64,000 nt of DNA from Thiodiazotropha sp040506975 (GTDB lineage Bacteria > Pseudomonadota > Gammaproteobacteria > Chromatiales > Chromatiaceae), in contig OZ242974.1 in the NCBI GenBank assembly GCA_965211775.1, positions 2,728,001-2,792,000 of the forward strand. The letters are read 5' to 3'. Positions 24,750-33,694 of the stretch are shown in pieces; positions within the stretch are counted from its first letter, which is position 1; every line of letters starts with the position of its first letter. Under the pieces are notes generated by a model. That model was not told the origin of the DNA and did no database searches. It saw only the letters and a program-made list of their open reading frames with translations. The position numbers and the translations under genes are program-made.

Positions 24750-26258
24750 TCAAAAAGCATTCGATCTACGTGAAAAGGGGCTCAGTAGGGAATCAATGTC
24801 CTCTATCGGCAACGGCCGGTTAATCCAGTAGCCCTGGAAGCGTTTGCATCCGCAGCTTTTCAGTAGTTCGAATTGCTGTTCGTTGCCGACACCTTCTGCA
24901 ACGACCTCAAGACCGAGATTTCTACCCATCTCGATGATGGTCTTCACCATGGTGAGATCACCTTCGTCCACCAGGATGTCCTGCACGAACGAGCTGTCGA
25001 TTTTTAATTGTGAGACATTGAAGCGTTTCAGATAACTCAACGAGGAATAACCGGTGCCAAAATCGTCAAGCGAGGTCTTGATGCCCATGCGGTTGAGTTT
25101 TTCTATCTTTTCATTGGTGCTGGAAAAATTGATGATCAGGGTGCTTTCGGTCAATTCCAGGTAAAGTTTTTTGCAATCGATGCCGTACCTGTCGATGCTT
25201 GATGCCAGGTTACTCATGAAATCGGATTTTTTGAACTGTAGCGCACTGATATTGACAGACAGGGTTAGCGAACGGGTTGAGCTTTCCTGCTGCCAGCGCT
25301 GCAATTGATGGATGCCCTCATTGATCACCCATTCGCCAATCGGGATGATCATGCCGTTGAGCTCGATCAGGGGGAAAAGCTGGTCGGGGCCGATGATGCC
25401 TTTGTCCGGATGGTGCCATCTGAGCAATGCTTCGGCGCCGACCACATTGCGTTCGTGATCCACAATCAATTGGTAAAACAGGCGGAACTGATTCTGTGTC
25501 AGGGCATAGGCCAGTTCACGCTCAAGCTGGAGTCTGCTTTTGAGTTCCTGCTGCATCTCCGGATTAAAGAAATGAACGCTGTTGCGGCCTGATTTCTTGG
25601 CTTCGTACATGGCAGTGTCGGCACGCTTGAGAATGTCTTCCGCGCGCGGGTATTCATCCCTGAACAAACAAACACCGATGCTGCAGGTGCTTGAGTAGCT
25701 GATGTTTTTAAGGTGCGACTCGGCGGACACTGAAACCAGTATTTTTTCGCAAATGGTCAAGACACTGCTGTTGATTTCTGCTGAATCCTTACCCATGTTT
25801 TCCAGTATGACCACGAATTCGTCGCCACCGAGACGCGCCACCAAATCGACTTCCCGTAGGCAGGATGTGATACGCGATGCGACATCGATAAGCAGCAGGT
25901 CCCCGATATCATGCCCGTAGCTGTCGTTAAGATTCTTGAAATGATCCAGATCGATAAACAGGAGGGCGGAATAGGTTTGTTGACGACGGCTGTAGAGTAT
26001 TGCCTGTTTCAGGTGGCTCATGAACAGGCGGCGATTGGGTAGACGGGTCAGTGGGTCATAAAAGGCCAGTTCTTCCACTTCCTTTTCGATCTGCTTGCGA
26101 TGCGTGATGTCGTCCTTTACCGCAATGTAGTTGGTGATCTGTCCCTGCGCATCCAGCACCGGAGTGATGGTCATGAACACATCGAACAGGCTGCCGTCTT
26201 TCTTGCGGTTGATTAGGTCACCCTGCCAGACCTGTCCTGAGCTGATGGATTGCCACAT
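24750..26258 (-). CDS. Diguanylate cyclase/phosphodiesterase (GGDEF-EAL) module, 3' part of a split gene
   Basis: 502 codons. A short PAC region (KDGSLFDVFMTITPVLDAQG) precedes the GGDEF domain, with the intact motif RLGGDEF and an inhibitory RxxD (REVD) 5 residues before it. The EAL domain has GAEALLRW, NISALQF, ELTES, SLDDFGTGYSS, KIDSSFV and AEGVG, all ligands present. It could both make and degrade cyclic di-GMP. The true gene begins far upstream: PAS parts lie at 26284-26866 and 30198-30627, separated by a frameshift and an IS block. The ATG used here is internal. Confidence 0.85.
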   Translation of the reverse strand: MWQSISSGQVWQGDLINRKKDGSLFDVFMTITPVLDAQGQITNYIAVKDDITHRKQIEKEVEELAFYDPLTRLPNRRLFMSHLKQAILYSRRQQTYSALLFIDLDHFKNLNDSYGHDIGDLLLIDVASRITSCLREVDLVARLGGDEFVVILENMGKDSAEINSSVLTICEKILVSVSAESHLKNISYSSTCSIGVCLFRDEYPRAEDILKRADTAMYEAKKSGRNSVHFFNPEMQQELKSRLQLERELAYALTQNQFRLFYQLIVDHERNVVGAEALLRWHHPDKGIIGPDQLFPLIELNGMIIPIGEWVINEGIHQLQRWQQESSTRSLTLSVNISALQFKKSDFMSNLASSIDRYGIDCKKLYLELTESTLIINFSSTNEKIEKLNRMGIKTSLDDFGTGYSSLSYLKRFNVSQLKIDSSFVQDILVDEGDLTMVKTIIEMGRNLGLEVVAEGVGNEQQFELLKSCGCKRFQGYWINRPLPIEDIDSLLSPFSRRSNAF

Positions 26259-26283
26259 ATTCTCGTAAAAATCATTTTCCTGC

Positions 26284-26866
26284 TTACCGGAAAAAAATCA
26301 GTTGCTTCGGGTTATGCCCCAGTACTTCTTCCATGTTGTAGCCAGACATCTTGAGGAACGCCTGATTGGCCCATTCAATCTCGCCCTCCGGATCGGTGAT
26401 GAAGATGGCGTTGGCGGTGGCTTCCAGCGCAAGGTTCTGTTTGAGCAGTTTCTGTTCGATCTGTTTGCGTTCGGTTACATCGACATGGGTGCCCACTAAC
26501 CGTTTAGGCGACAGGGGGCGGCTGTTATCATCACAGGCGAGCGATGCCCTGGATAAAATATTCACCCAGTGTCCGGCCTTATGCTGCATACGGAATTCCA
26601 CTTCATACTTGTCAATGTGACCGTCGAGATATCGCCGGACCTGTTTCAATGTGGTGCCTCTGTCATCGGGATGTGCCAGTTGCTCCCAGACCGTCAGGTC
26701 ATTTTCCTGCAGTTCATCGTCCCGATAGCCCAACATGCTTTTCCAGCGGGGGGAATAATAAACCTCGCCGGTTTCAAGATTCCAGTCCCAGTAGCCGTCG
26801 TTGGCCCCCTGCAGCGCAAAGAACAGGCGTTCTCGATTCAGACTCAGTTCGCGCAACATATCTTTA
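26284..26866 (-). pseudogene. Middle (PAS-PAS) part of the split GGDEF-EAL gene
   Basis: Codes for MLRELSLNRERLFFALQG..., a PAS fold with PAC (HVDVTERKQIEQKL), then a second PAS (LEATANAIFITDPEGEIEWANQ). It ends QLIFFR-stop because of a 7-T run (7 A at 26291-26297 on the plus strand). With one T fewer it reads QLIFSGKQENDFYENMW straight into the 24750-26258 frame. Its 5' edge is the left target duplication of the IS block, and the frame joins HKD at 30206 cleanly. Confidence 0.85.
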
Positions 26867-27592
26867 CCTGATTACTCATGAGGCTCAGCTATTGAGCCTG
26901 TGGTGCAAGCATAATGGAACCTACTGAATAAAAGAGGATTTCATCATGCCGAGAAATACTATTCAATTTCAAAAAGGTCTTGGTTTGCACGATTTTCTGG
27001 AACAATATGGGACCGAGGATCAGTGTCGACAGGCATTGTATGATTTGCGCTGGCCGACGGGCTATGTCTGCCCTGAGTGCGGCAACACAACAGGCTGTGA
27101 ACTCAAAAAGCGTCAGATATATCAATGTCACAAGTGCCATCATCAGACTTCCCTGGCCGCCGGCAGCATCTTCCATGGCACCAAGCTGCCGCTGAGAACG
27201 TGGTTTCTTGCGATCTATCTGTTGACCCAACGCAAGAAAAGTATCTCGGCGCTGCAACTTTCCCGCGAAATCGGGGTGAACTACAATACGGCCTGGCGAC
27301 TCAAGCATAAGTTGATGCAGGTGATGATGGAACGTGAGCGTGGAAAAAAACTGGCCGGTCGCATCGAATTGGATGATGCTTATCTCGGAGGCGAGCAAGC
27401 CGGTAAGCGTGGCCGTGGGTCGCGCAACAAAATCCCTTTCGTAGCTGCTGTTGAGACGACGCGGGACGGCAGGCCCATGAAAATTCAACTGCGTCGTGTA
27501 AGGGGCTTCCGCAAACGTGAAATCGCCCGCTACGCCCGCTCCTGCTTGATGCCTGGCAGCGAAGTCTTTACCGATGGGCTTTGGTGCTTTAG
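26867..27592 (+). mobile_element. IS1595 copy 2, truncated to its left 726 bp
   Basis: It begins with the normal IS1595 left end (CCTGATTACTC) right after TATCTTTA (26859-26866), which is the left copy of an 8-bp duplication whose partner is at 30198-30205. It stops at TTAG (27589-27592), where IS1380 copy B2 starts. The remaining 303 bp of the IS are absent. Confidence 0.93.
26946..27592 (+). pseudogene. IS1595 transposase, 3' end lost
   Basis: The first 215 codons match the complete transposase at 29248-30186, with an Ala for Thr change in SLAAGSIF. It keeps the zinc ribbon and the two Asp motifs but is cut at DGLWCFS by the IS1380 junction. It would read 12 foreign codons into IS1380 before stopping at 27629. 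Not functional. Confidence 0.9.
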
Positions 27593-29160
27593 CCCGCATG
27601 TTTCATCCGTTTTTAAATTTAGCCGGTGATATGGCCAAGCTTGGATGGTTTGCCCTCACTGGGAACCAAACCTCTATCAAGCCCTGATTTTCCACCCTCC
27701 GGGTAGACTCCCCCTTACCCCCATTGTTGATCAACGTGCCGGGGCAGCACTCTGCCGGGCTATCCCGGCTTGAGTCGTGCCGCCACCTGGAAAAACAGCG
27801 CCTGATAGGGATAGGTGCTGGAGAGCAGGAAGCGGATCCGTCGCGTGTTGCGAATGATGACCGCCCCGATCTTGAACAGTTTGAGCCGGATCGTGGTCAT
27901 CTGTGCACGCGCCAGTTCCGTGCCCTTCAGCGTGAGGCGCCGGATGGCCTCCATCAGCACATAGGCCAGACTGGACAGCAGTAGACGAAACTGATTGGCC
28001 CACCAGTAATGCGCGCTGGTGCGATCGGCGAACAGCCCCAGTTGCTGCTCCTTGATTCGGTTCTCCATGTCACCACGGGCGCAGTAGAGGTCATCGTAAA
28101 GGCGCTGTTTGTCGCCGGCCAGGTTGGTGACGATGAAGCGTGGATTTGGCCCCTTGTCGGTGACCTCCAGTTTGGCGATCACCTTGCGACGCGTCTTCCA
28201 GGTGCTGGCGGCATAGTGAAACTGAAAGAATTCCCGCATCTTCATGCCGGTTCGCTTCGCCAGTTCCTCAACCCACTGCATGGGCTCACGGATACACCGC
28301 AGCAAGGCGTCATTCTTGGCGATGCCCACGATATAGCCCACAGCGTTGCGCTCGCACCAGCTGAGCATGTGGTGACGGCAAAAGCCGCTATCGCCCCGAA
28401 AGATGATACGCACTTCAGGCCAAGCCCGGCGCAGGCGTTTGACCAACAGCGCCAGAATCGCCCAGGCATGCTTGGGCGCATCGATCCGGCTGGGCCGCAG
28501 ATAACTCACCAGCAGTTGATCGCCACAAAAGACATACAGGGGCAGGAAGCAGTAGTGATCGTAGTAGCCGTGAAAGAAGCGGCCTTCCTGGCGGCCATGC
28601 ACCGGATCATCCGTGGCGTCGAAATCCAGGATCAGCTCATCGGGTGGTGCATCATATGAGGCAATGAACTGCTCGAGCAGTAGGTTGTGGACATCAACGG
28701 CAACCCGGCGATCGACCCGGTTCTCCAGCCGACAAAGTGTCGACTGGCTGCCCAGTACCTCCTCGCGTTCGATCGAGCTCTGTAGGGCCGGGTCGGTGCG
28801 TAGTGTCTGATGGTCGTTCAGATCTTCATAACCCAGGCAGAGCCCATAGACTCGCTGGCGCAACAGGCTCAACTGGCTGTGTTCAATATAGCGGGGATCT
28901 CGCGGGTCGGGGATGACCGCATCAACCGCCTCGAGCAATCCCAGACGCCTGTCGATCTCACGCAGCAGCAACACGCCGCCGTCCGAGGTGATATCGCCAC
29001 CGGAAAACTTGGCTTGAACCTTACGGCGTTTTAGGGCTGGAAAATCAAAGGCAGTCTGGGTACAGTTTGTCACAGGCAAAATCCTTTCGATTACAGTGTA
29101 AGCAACTGAATTATATCGAAGTATCAGGATTTTGCCTTTTTAATGCGTGAAATATTGGGG
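27593..29160 (-). mobile_element. IS1380-family insertion sequence, copy B2 (1568 bp)
   Basis: Same length and ends as 12138-13705 but inverted. The flanks are TTAG at 27589-27592 and 29161-29164. The left TTAG belongs to IS1595 copy 2, but the right TTAG is followed by ATTT and a complete new IS1595, not by the rest of copy 2, so DNA was exchanged after insertion. Confidence 0.94.
27760..29079 (-). CDS. IS1380-family transposase
   Basis: 439 codons, intact, one residue different from the copy at 12219-13538 (Thr for Ala in RRLTLKG). All catalytic motifs (DFDATDD, RGDSGF, GDMENRIKE) are kept. The start is TTG at 29079 or GTG 6 bp further in. Confidence 0.94.
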   Translation of the reverse strand: MPVTNCTQTAFDFPALKRRKVQAKFSGGDITSDGGVLLLREIDRRLGLLEAVDAVIPDPRDPRYIEHSQLSLLRQRVYGLCLGYEDLNDHQTLRTDPALQSSIEREEVLGSQSTLCRLENRVDRRVAVDVHNLLLEQFIASYDAPPDELILDFDATDDPVHGRQEGRFFHGYYDHYCFLPLYVFCGDQLLVSYLRPSRIDAPKHAWAILALLVKRLRRAWPEVRIIFRGDSGFCRHHMLSWCERNAVGYIVGIAKNDALLRCIREPMQWVEELAKRTGMKMREFFQFHYAASTWKTRRKVIAKLEVTDKGPNPRFIVTNLAGDKQRLYDDLYCARGDMENRIKEQQLGLFADRTSAHYWWANQFRLLLSSLAYVLMEAIRRLTLKGTELARAQMTTIRLKLFKIGAVIIRNTRRIRFLLSSTYPYQALFFQVAARLKPG

Positions 29161-29168
29161 TTAGATTT

Positions 29169-30197
29169 CCTGATTACTCATGAGGCTCAGCTATTGAGCC
29201 TGTGGTGCAAGCATAATGGAACCTACTGAATAAAAGAGGATTTCATCATGCCGAGAAATACTATTCAATTTCAAAAAGGTCTTGGTTTGCACGATTTTCT
29301 GGAACAATATGGGACCGAGGATCAGTGTCGACAGACATTGTATGATTTGCGCTGGCCGACGGGCTATGTCTGCCCTGAGTGCGGCAACACAACAGGCTGT
29401 GAACTCAAAAAGCGTCAGATATATCAATGTCACAAGTGCCATCATCAGACTTCCCTGACCGCCGGCAGCATCTTCCATGGCACCAAGCTGCCGCTGAGAA
29501 CGTGGTTTCTTGCGATCTATCTGTTGACCCAACGCAAGAAAAGTATCTCGGCGCTGCAACTTTCCCGCGAAATCGGGGTGAACTACAATACGGCCTGGCG
29601 ACTCAAGCATAAGTTGATGCAGGTGATGATGGAACGTGAGCGTGGAAAAAAACTGGCCGGTCGCATCGAATTGGATGATGCTTATCTCGGAGGCGAGCAA
29701 GCCGGTAAGCGTGGTCGTGGGTCGCGCAACAAAATCCCTTTCGTAGCTGCTGTTGAGACGACGCGGGACGGCAGGCCCATGAAAATTCAACTGCGTCGTG
29801 TAAGGGGCTTCCGCAAACGTGAAATCGCCCGCTACGCCCGCTCCTGCTTGATGCCTGGCAGCGAAGTCTTTACCGATGGGCTTTGGTGCTTTAGTGGCGT
29901 GACAACCGCTGATTGCCATCATAACCCCATGGTGACGGGTGGTGGGCGCCAAAGTGTCCAGTATTCGTGCTTCAAATGGGTAAACACGATGTTGGGTACT
30001 GTCAAAAACAGTCTGTTGGGTACTTTTCATGCGATTCGAGATAAACATGTGTCGCGTTATCTTGCTGAGTTCGAATATCGGTTTAACCGCCGTTTCGATT
30101 TACCCGCCATGATTGAACGATTGCTTTTTGTCGCTCTTCGCACTCCACCTATGCCATATCGCCTCTTGAGAATGGCTGAGGTTTAGGGGTAATCAGG
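29169..30197 (+). mobile_element. IS1595 copy 3, complete (1029 bp)
   Basis: Both ends are intact. The right flank TATCTTTA (30198-30205) pairs with the left flank of truncated copy 2 (26859-26866), not with its own left flank (TTAGATTT at 29161-29168). So the block 26867-30197 behaves as one insertion in the host gene. Confidence 0.94.
29248..30186 (+). CDS. IS1595-family transposase
   Basis: 312 codons, full length. It differs from the protein at 5880-6818 at three positions (RQTLYDL, GTVKNSL, FVALRTP), none in the visible zinc-ribbon or Asp motifs. Probably functional, and a possible source of movement for the whole nested block because it lies next to the intact right end. Confidence 0.93.
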   Translation: MPRNTIQFQKGLGLHDFLEQYGTEDQCRQTLYDLRWPTGYVCPECGNTTGCELKKRQIYQCHKCHHQTSLTAGSIFHGTKLPLRTWFLAIYLLTQRKKSISALQLSREIGVNYNTAWRLKHKLMQVMMERERGKKLAGRIELDDAYLGGEQAGKRGRGSRNKIPFVAAVETTRDGRPMKIQLRRVRGFRKREIARYARSCLMPGSEVFTDGLWCFSGVTTADCHHNPMVTGGGRQSVQYSCFKWVNTMLGTVKNSLLGTFHAIRDKHVSRYLAEFEYRFNRRFDLPAMIERLLFVALRTPPMPYRLLRMAEV

Positions 30198-30627
30198 TAT
30201 CTTTATGTTCGGTGACATCGATGATGGTTCCGACAATGCCTGTGACATCACTTATTTCAAGTTGCGGCGTTAGGGTCATTTCGACCGGGGTGCGTATATC
30301 GTTTTCTCCTATCAACTCAGATTCAAATGAAAAAATCTGCCCACTGCCAATAAGCAGCTGATGCACAATGGCATCGAATTCGGCGCGATCCGCTTCAGGT
30401 AGGAAATGTGACAATGGCAGATGAACAGCCGTGTCGATAGAGGTGCCGGTGATGTTTTCCCAGGCCAGATTCAGGAAAGTCATCCGACCGTCCCGATCCA
30501 ATTGGAAGACGATCTGTTTGAGATTGCTGACCAGTTCCCTGTAGCGGCGTTCAGAAGTACGCAAACGTTCAAGCAGTTTCAGGTTAAGCTGGGCCTGTAA
30601 CTCGTCGCGTGTGATCTGTTTTTTCAC
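30198..30627 (-). pseudogene. 5' (PAS) part of the split GGDEF-EAL gene
   Basis: 140 codons from the native start: a helical lead (MKKQITRDELQAQLNLKLLERLRTSERRYRELV, shown to mark the coiled segment) and a PAS domain (IVFQLDRDGRMTFLNLAWENITG) with its PAC end GTIIDVTEHKD. It is cut by the IS block in the TATCTTTA target. Removing the block gives EHKD-MLRELSLNRERL in frame. It follows the isochorismatase gene by 13 bp, so the two formed an operon. Confidence 0.88.
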
Positions 30628-30640
30628 CGTAGATCGCGGT

Positions 30641-31237
30641 TTATAGATGTTCGGTCAACTGTGATGAGGTGATGGCTTCGGCATAGAGCGGAAATATCTC
30701 CTCACAATAAAATTCCTGCTCGAAACTGCTGCGTCCGGTGGTACAGTCTTTCAGAATGGTGACTGAATAACCCTTGTCGAGGGCGGTGCGGGCGGTAGTA
30801 TCGATACAGATTGATGTGACCGCACCGGCGAACACCACATCGGTGATGTCGTGAGATTGCAGCAATTGTTCCAGTGATGTATTAGAAAAGGCATTCAGTC
30901 CGCGCTTGCCTGGAACCGTAATGATCCTGTCACTGAAGGCCTTGATTTCAGCCGCGGTCTCGCAACCTGTCGTACCATGCTTGAACGCCCCTACCTCCTT
31001 GATGGTTTTCAGGATGCCTACCGGCTGGGTAATTTCGGAATAATCGCTGGTAAATACAATAGGAGTGTTAATCAGCAGGGCCGGTGTGTCTTTCAGGCGC
31101 TTTATGAGATTGACCGTGTTTTTCAGAGCGAGACCTGCTGCCTCTGAACTCTCAAGTGCTCCATGCAATGCCCCGTCTTTGAGAAAATAATCATTCTGAA
31201 GTCCAATGAGAATGACGGCAGTTTGATTAAAATCCAT
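30641..31237 (-). CDS. Isochorismatase-family cysteine hydrolase
   Basis: 198 residues. The family triad is visible: Asp in ILIGLQNDYF, Lys in VPGKRGLNAFSNTSLEQLL and Cys in AVTSICIDTTARTA. Such enzymes hydrolyse isochorismate, nicotinamide or other amides; the substrate cannot be told. It lies directly upstream of the cyclic-di-GMP gene, 13 bp apart. A cysteine hydrolase-PAS-GGDEF pair may be a small signalling unit, but that is inference. Confidence 0.87.
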   Translation of the reverse strand: MDFNQTAVILIGLQNDYFLKDGALHGALESSEAAGLALKNTVNLIKRLKDTPALLINTPIVFTSDYSEITQPVGILKTIKEVGAFKHGTTGCETAAEIKAFSDRIITVPGKRGLNAFSNTSLEQLLQSHDITDVVFAGAVTSICIDTTARTALDKGYSVTILKDCTTGRSSFEQEFYCEEIFPLYAEAITSSQLTEHL

Positions 31238-31290
31238 GGATTCATCGATTTGGAAAAGTTATTGAATAAGATTAATTTTAGCACAGATTT

Positions 31291-31381
31291 GACCACCGCC
31301 GCAGGCGCGCAGAACGCCGCGTAGCCTTGGCCCCGTAGGGGTGAAGGCCAGCGGCCCGAATCATCCTTCCGGGCGCGCCAT
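31291..31381 (+). repeat. tRNA-tail repeat, Arg type, copy 2
   Basis: Shares the 28-bp core starting CGCCGCAGGCGCGCAG with 24373-24471 and ends in ATCCTTCCGGGCGCGCCAT, the last 19 nt of tRNA-Arg. The DNA after it (31382-31450, TTCTCAACTATCATCTCG...ATCGAGGTTATTCGAAC) resembles the DNA after the real tRNA-Arg (24296-24370), as if the tRNA flank had been copied here. Confidence 0.75.
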
Positions 31382-31491
31382 CTTCTCAACTATCATCTCG
31401 TGCTGTCACGCCTGGTGCGGTATCGAGGTTATTCGAACTTGCGACTATAAACAGATGATTTTCATGTCGTATGATAGAAAAAATTACCCCC

Positions 31492-31857
31492 TCACACGAC
31501 AAATTGAGCAACGCCATCACGAAACGACCAATCAATATCATGATTCTCTGCAATCGTGATCAGGACATTCGCCGGATCTATACCAGGATTTTTTGCGAGG
31601 TTTTCAACACATTTTTTGTAAAAGGCCTGCTTCGCCTTGTTTGAACGTCCCGCACGCATGATGAGAAACATCATCACCCTGTCACCATCGCGCTCCTGAA
31701 ATTGCAGACAATGCGGCTCCACTTCATGAACGATCTGATAACGATCATCATCAGGAAAATCCATCGTCTCGATAACCGCAGAATTCACACCGTCGGTAAC
31801 GGCTTTAATATATTCAGGTGACTTGCCCTTGAGTATGGAAATGTTGACTAGCGGCAT
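31492..31857 (-). CDS. Tautomerase-family protein
   Basis: 121 residues. The start is at MPLVNIS, which puts the catalytic Pro in position 2 (Pro-1 after Met removal); the frame is open further upstream but that would hide the Pro. Features such as ILKGKSPEYIKAVTDGVNSAV and a C-terminal VLITIAENHDIDWSFRDG fit small tautomerases of the 4-oxalocrotonate tautomerase/MIF fold. The substrate is unknown. Confidence 0.82.
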   Translation of the reverse strand: MPLVNISILKGKSPEYIKAVTDGVNSAVIETMDFPDDDRYQIVHEVEPHCLQFQERDGDRVMMFLIMRAGRSNKAKQAFYKKCVENLAKNPGIDPANVLITIAENHDIDWSFRDGVAQFVV

Positions 31858-31883
31858 GGCAGATCCTCTTTTGTTAATTGATC

Positions 31884-32152
31884 TAGGGCCTGTTAACACT
31901 AATCCAATGCGCCCTGTTGTGTCTGAAAAAGCGCCAATCAAGGCGCGAGGAGAGAAGTTTGGTTATTCCAAATGAACGACGAGCAACGCCGAGTGGCGCT
32001 TTTTCAGGCACAACCCGAAGGGCTGGGGCTGTTTTCGTCCCCAGCGGCGTTATCATTCGCTCATGTAGAATAACTACACCACGCTCATTCTGCCTTGCTG
32101 GGCACGAAAACAGCCCCAGCAGGGCGTATTGGATTAGTGTTAACAGGCCCTA
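31884..32152. repeat. MITE-like element with 33-bp terminal inverted repeats
   Basis: The left arm 31884-31916 (TAGGGCCTGTTAACACTAAT...) and right arm 32120-32152 match over 33 bp with one mismatch. The inside is full of smaller palindromes (GAAAAAGCGCCA...TGGCGCTTTTTC, GGGGCTGTTTTCG...CGAAAACAGCCCC) and holds no gene. A solo right arm lies at 58125-58148, and partial arms at 46474 and 60294. Confidence 0.85.
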
Positions 32153-32230
32153 ATAGGATTACTCTAGTCTTTCTATGATGCCCATCGCTATGCATGCCAA
32201 AGATCGACAGCCAATCTGCACGAACATCAT

Positions 32231-33580
32231 TCAATCCCGATTGGCTGGTACGGCTACAGCTGCGGTGTGTAACCTGCTGTGTTCCGGAATATATCGCGAC
32301 ACCAATGCAAACAGCCCTGTGGTTAGCAACATCAAGAGAGCGAAGAAAACATAGTAGTCCGCACCCTGCAGAAGTTCACTGCCCTCGATGGCGAAATTGA
32401 CCATGCTGGTAAAGAGGTTTCCCAAGGCCACGGACATCATGAAAAAGGCCATCACAAACGACTTCATCCGATTGGGCGCCTGAGTATACGAGAACTCCAG
32501 GCAGGTGATCGATACCATGACTTCGCCGCTGGTGAGCACCAGGTAAGCCAATAGCTGCCAGGCGATGGTCGGGGTCTGCCCCATGTCGATCTGGTGCTGA
32601 GTCCATCCAGAGATTGCAAAGGCCGCAGCCGCCAGCAGCATGCCATAGCCGATCTTCCGCAGGGCCGTCAGATGCCAGCGGCGCTGGATTGTCGGATAGA
32701 TGAGATAGGAGAAGGTTGGCACCAGCAGCATCACCAGCAGGGGATTGGCCGCCTGGATCTGGGCCGGTAGTATCTCCACGCCTAACAATCTTAGATCCAT
32801 TGACTTGGCCTGAATGACCCAGGCTGAGCCGGTCTGGTCGAAAAGTGCCCAGAAGACGGCAACGAAGAGATAGAGAATCAACAGCCGGGCCAGGGTGAGC
32901 AATCCATCGCGGCTGAATGTCTCGCGGACAAACTCCCAGCCACCGGGCGGGATGTGGACAAAGCGACGGCGGCCGCCCCAGAAGAGTATTGTGGCGACGA
33001 CCATCAGGACACCGGGCAGACCGAAGGCCCAGGCCGGTCCTGCCCGCTGCAGCAGCCAGGGGGTGGCCAGGGTTGAGATGAATGCGCCCAGGTTTACGGC
33101 GAAGTAGAACCAGCCGAAGGCGCGCGGCAGAAGGTGTCCGTTGGTGCGGCCGAACTGATCCCCCACATGGGCGGAAACGCAGGGCTTGATTCCACCGAAA
33201 CCCAAGGCGATCAGCCCCAATCCGAGCAAGAGGCCGAGGCGGGTATGGTCCAGCGCCAGGGCAAAGTGGCCGAGACAGTAGACCAGGGAGAGCAGGATGA
33301 TGGTGCGGTACTTGCCCAGCAGGCCATCGGAGATCAGTGCGCCCAGCAGGGGTGTGATATAGACCGCCGAGACGAATAGATGGAACCAGCCTTTCGCCTC
33401 CTCTTCGTTCATCGGCTCAGTAACGCCGCTACTGTTTAGCAGGTACTGGGTCATGAAGACCACCAGGATCGCCCGCATACCATAGAAGCTGAATCGCTCG
33501 GCCGCCTCATTGCCGATGATGAAGGGGATACCCGGCGGCATTTTTCGGGATGGCAGTGGGGCGTTGAGATAGTCAGTCAC
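32231..33580 (-). CDS. POT/PTR-family proton-dependent oligopeptide transporter
   Basis: 449 residues with about 12 hydrophobic segments. The proton-coupling ExxER motif is seen as NEAAERFSFYGMRA near residue 27. GGIKPCVSAHVGDQF and FYFAVNLGAFIST are the PTR2 signature regions. It imports di- and tripeptides with protons. It stands alone between the inverted-repeat element and a membrane-protein gene in the same direction. Confidence 0.9.
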   Translation of the reverse strand: MTDYLNAPLPSRKMPPGIPFIIGNEAAERFSFYGMRAILVVFMTQYLLNSSGVTEPMNEEEAKGWFHLFVSAVYITPLLGALISDGLLGKYRTIILLSLVYCLGHFALALDHTRLGLLLGLGLIALGFGGIKPCVSAHVGDQFGRTNGHLLPRAFGWFYFAVNLGAFISTLATPWLLQRAGPAWAFGLPGVLMVVATILFWGGRRRFVHIPPGGWEFVRETFSRDGLLTLARLLILYLFVAVFWALFDQTGSAWVIQAKSMDLRLLGVEILPAQIQAANPLLVMLLVPTFSYLIYPTIQRRWHLTALRKIGYGMLLAAAAFAISGWTQHQIDMGQTPTIAWQLLAYLVLTSGEVMVSITCLEFSYTQAPNRMKSFVMAFFMMSVALGNLFTSMVNFAIEGSELLQGADYYVFFALLMLLTTGLFALVSRYIPEHSRLHTAAVAVPANRD

Positions 33581-33694
33581 GTATTGTAATGGTGCTCTAT
33601 GGTGGTTGCATCTGACCCATCATAACCAATTACCCGGGTACTCGCCCAGGCACTCTGATACGCAAGAAACCATTTATGGGCTCTGCCGCGGTGA

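Noticed and set aside
12138..29160. Inversion of the segment between the two opposite IS1380-B copies
   Set aside because: Both copies have matching TTAG on each side as read on the plus strand. An inversion between them would leave TTAG facing CTAA, so the present arrangement is not the product of a single inversion.
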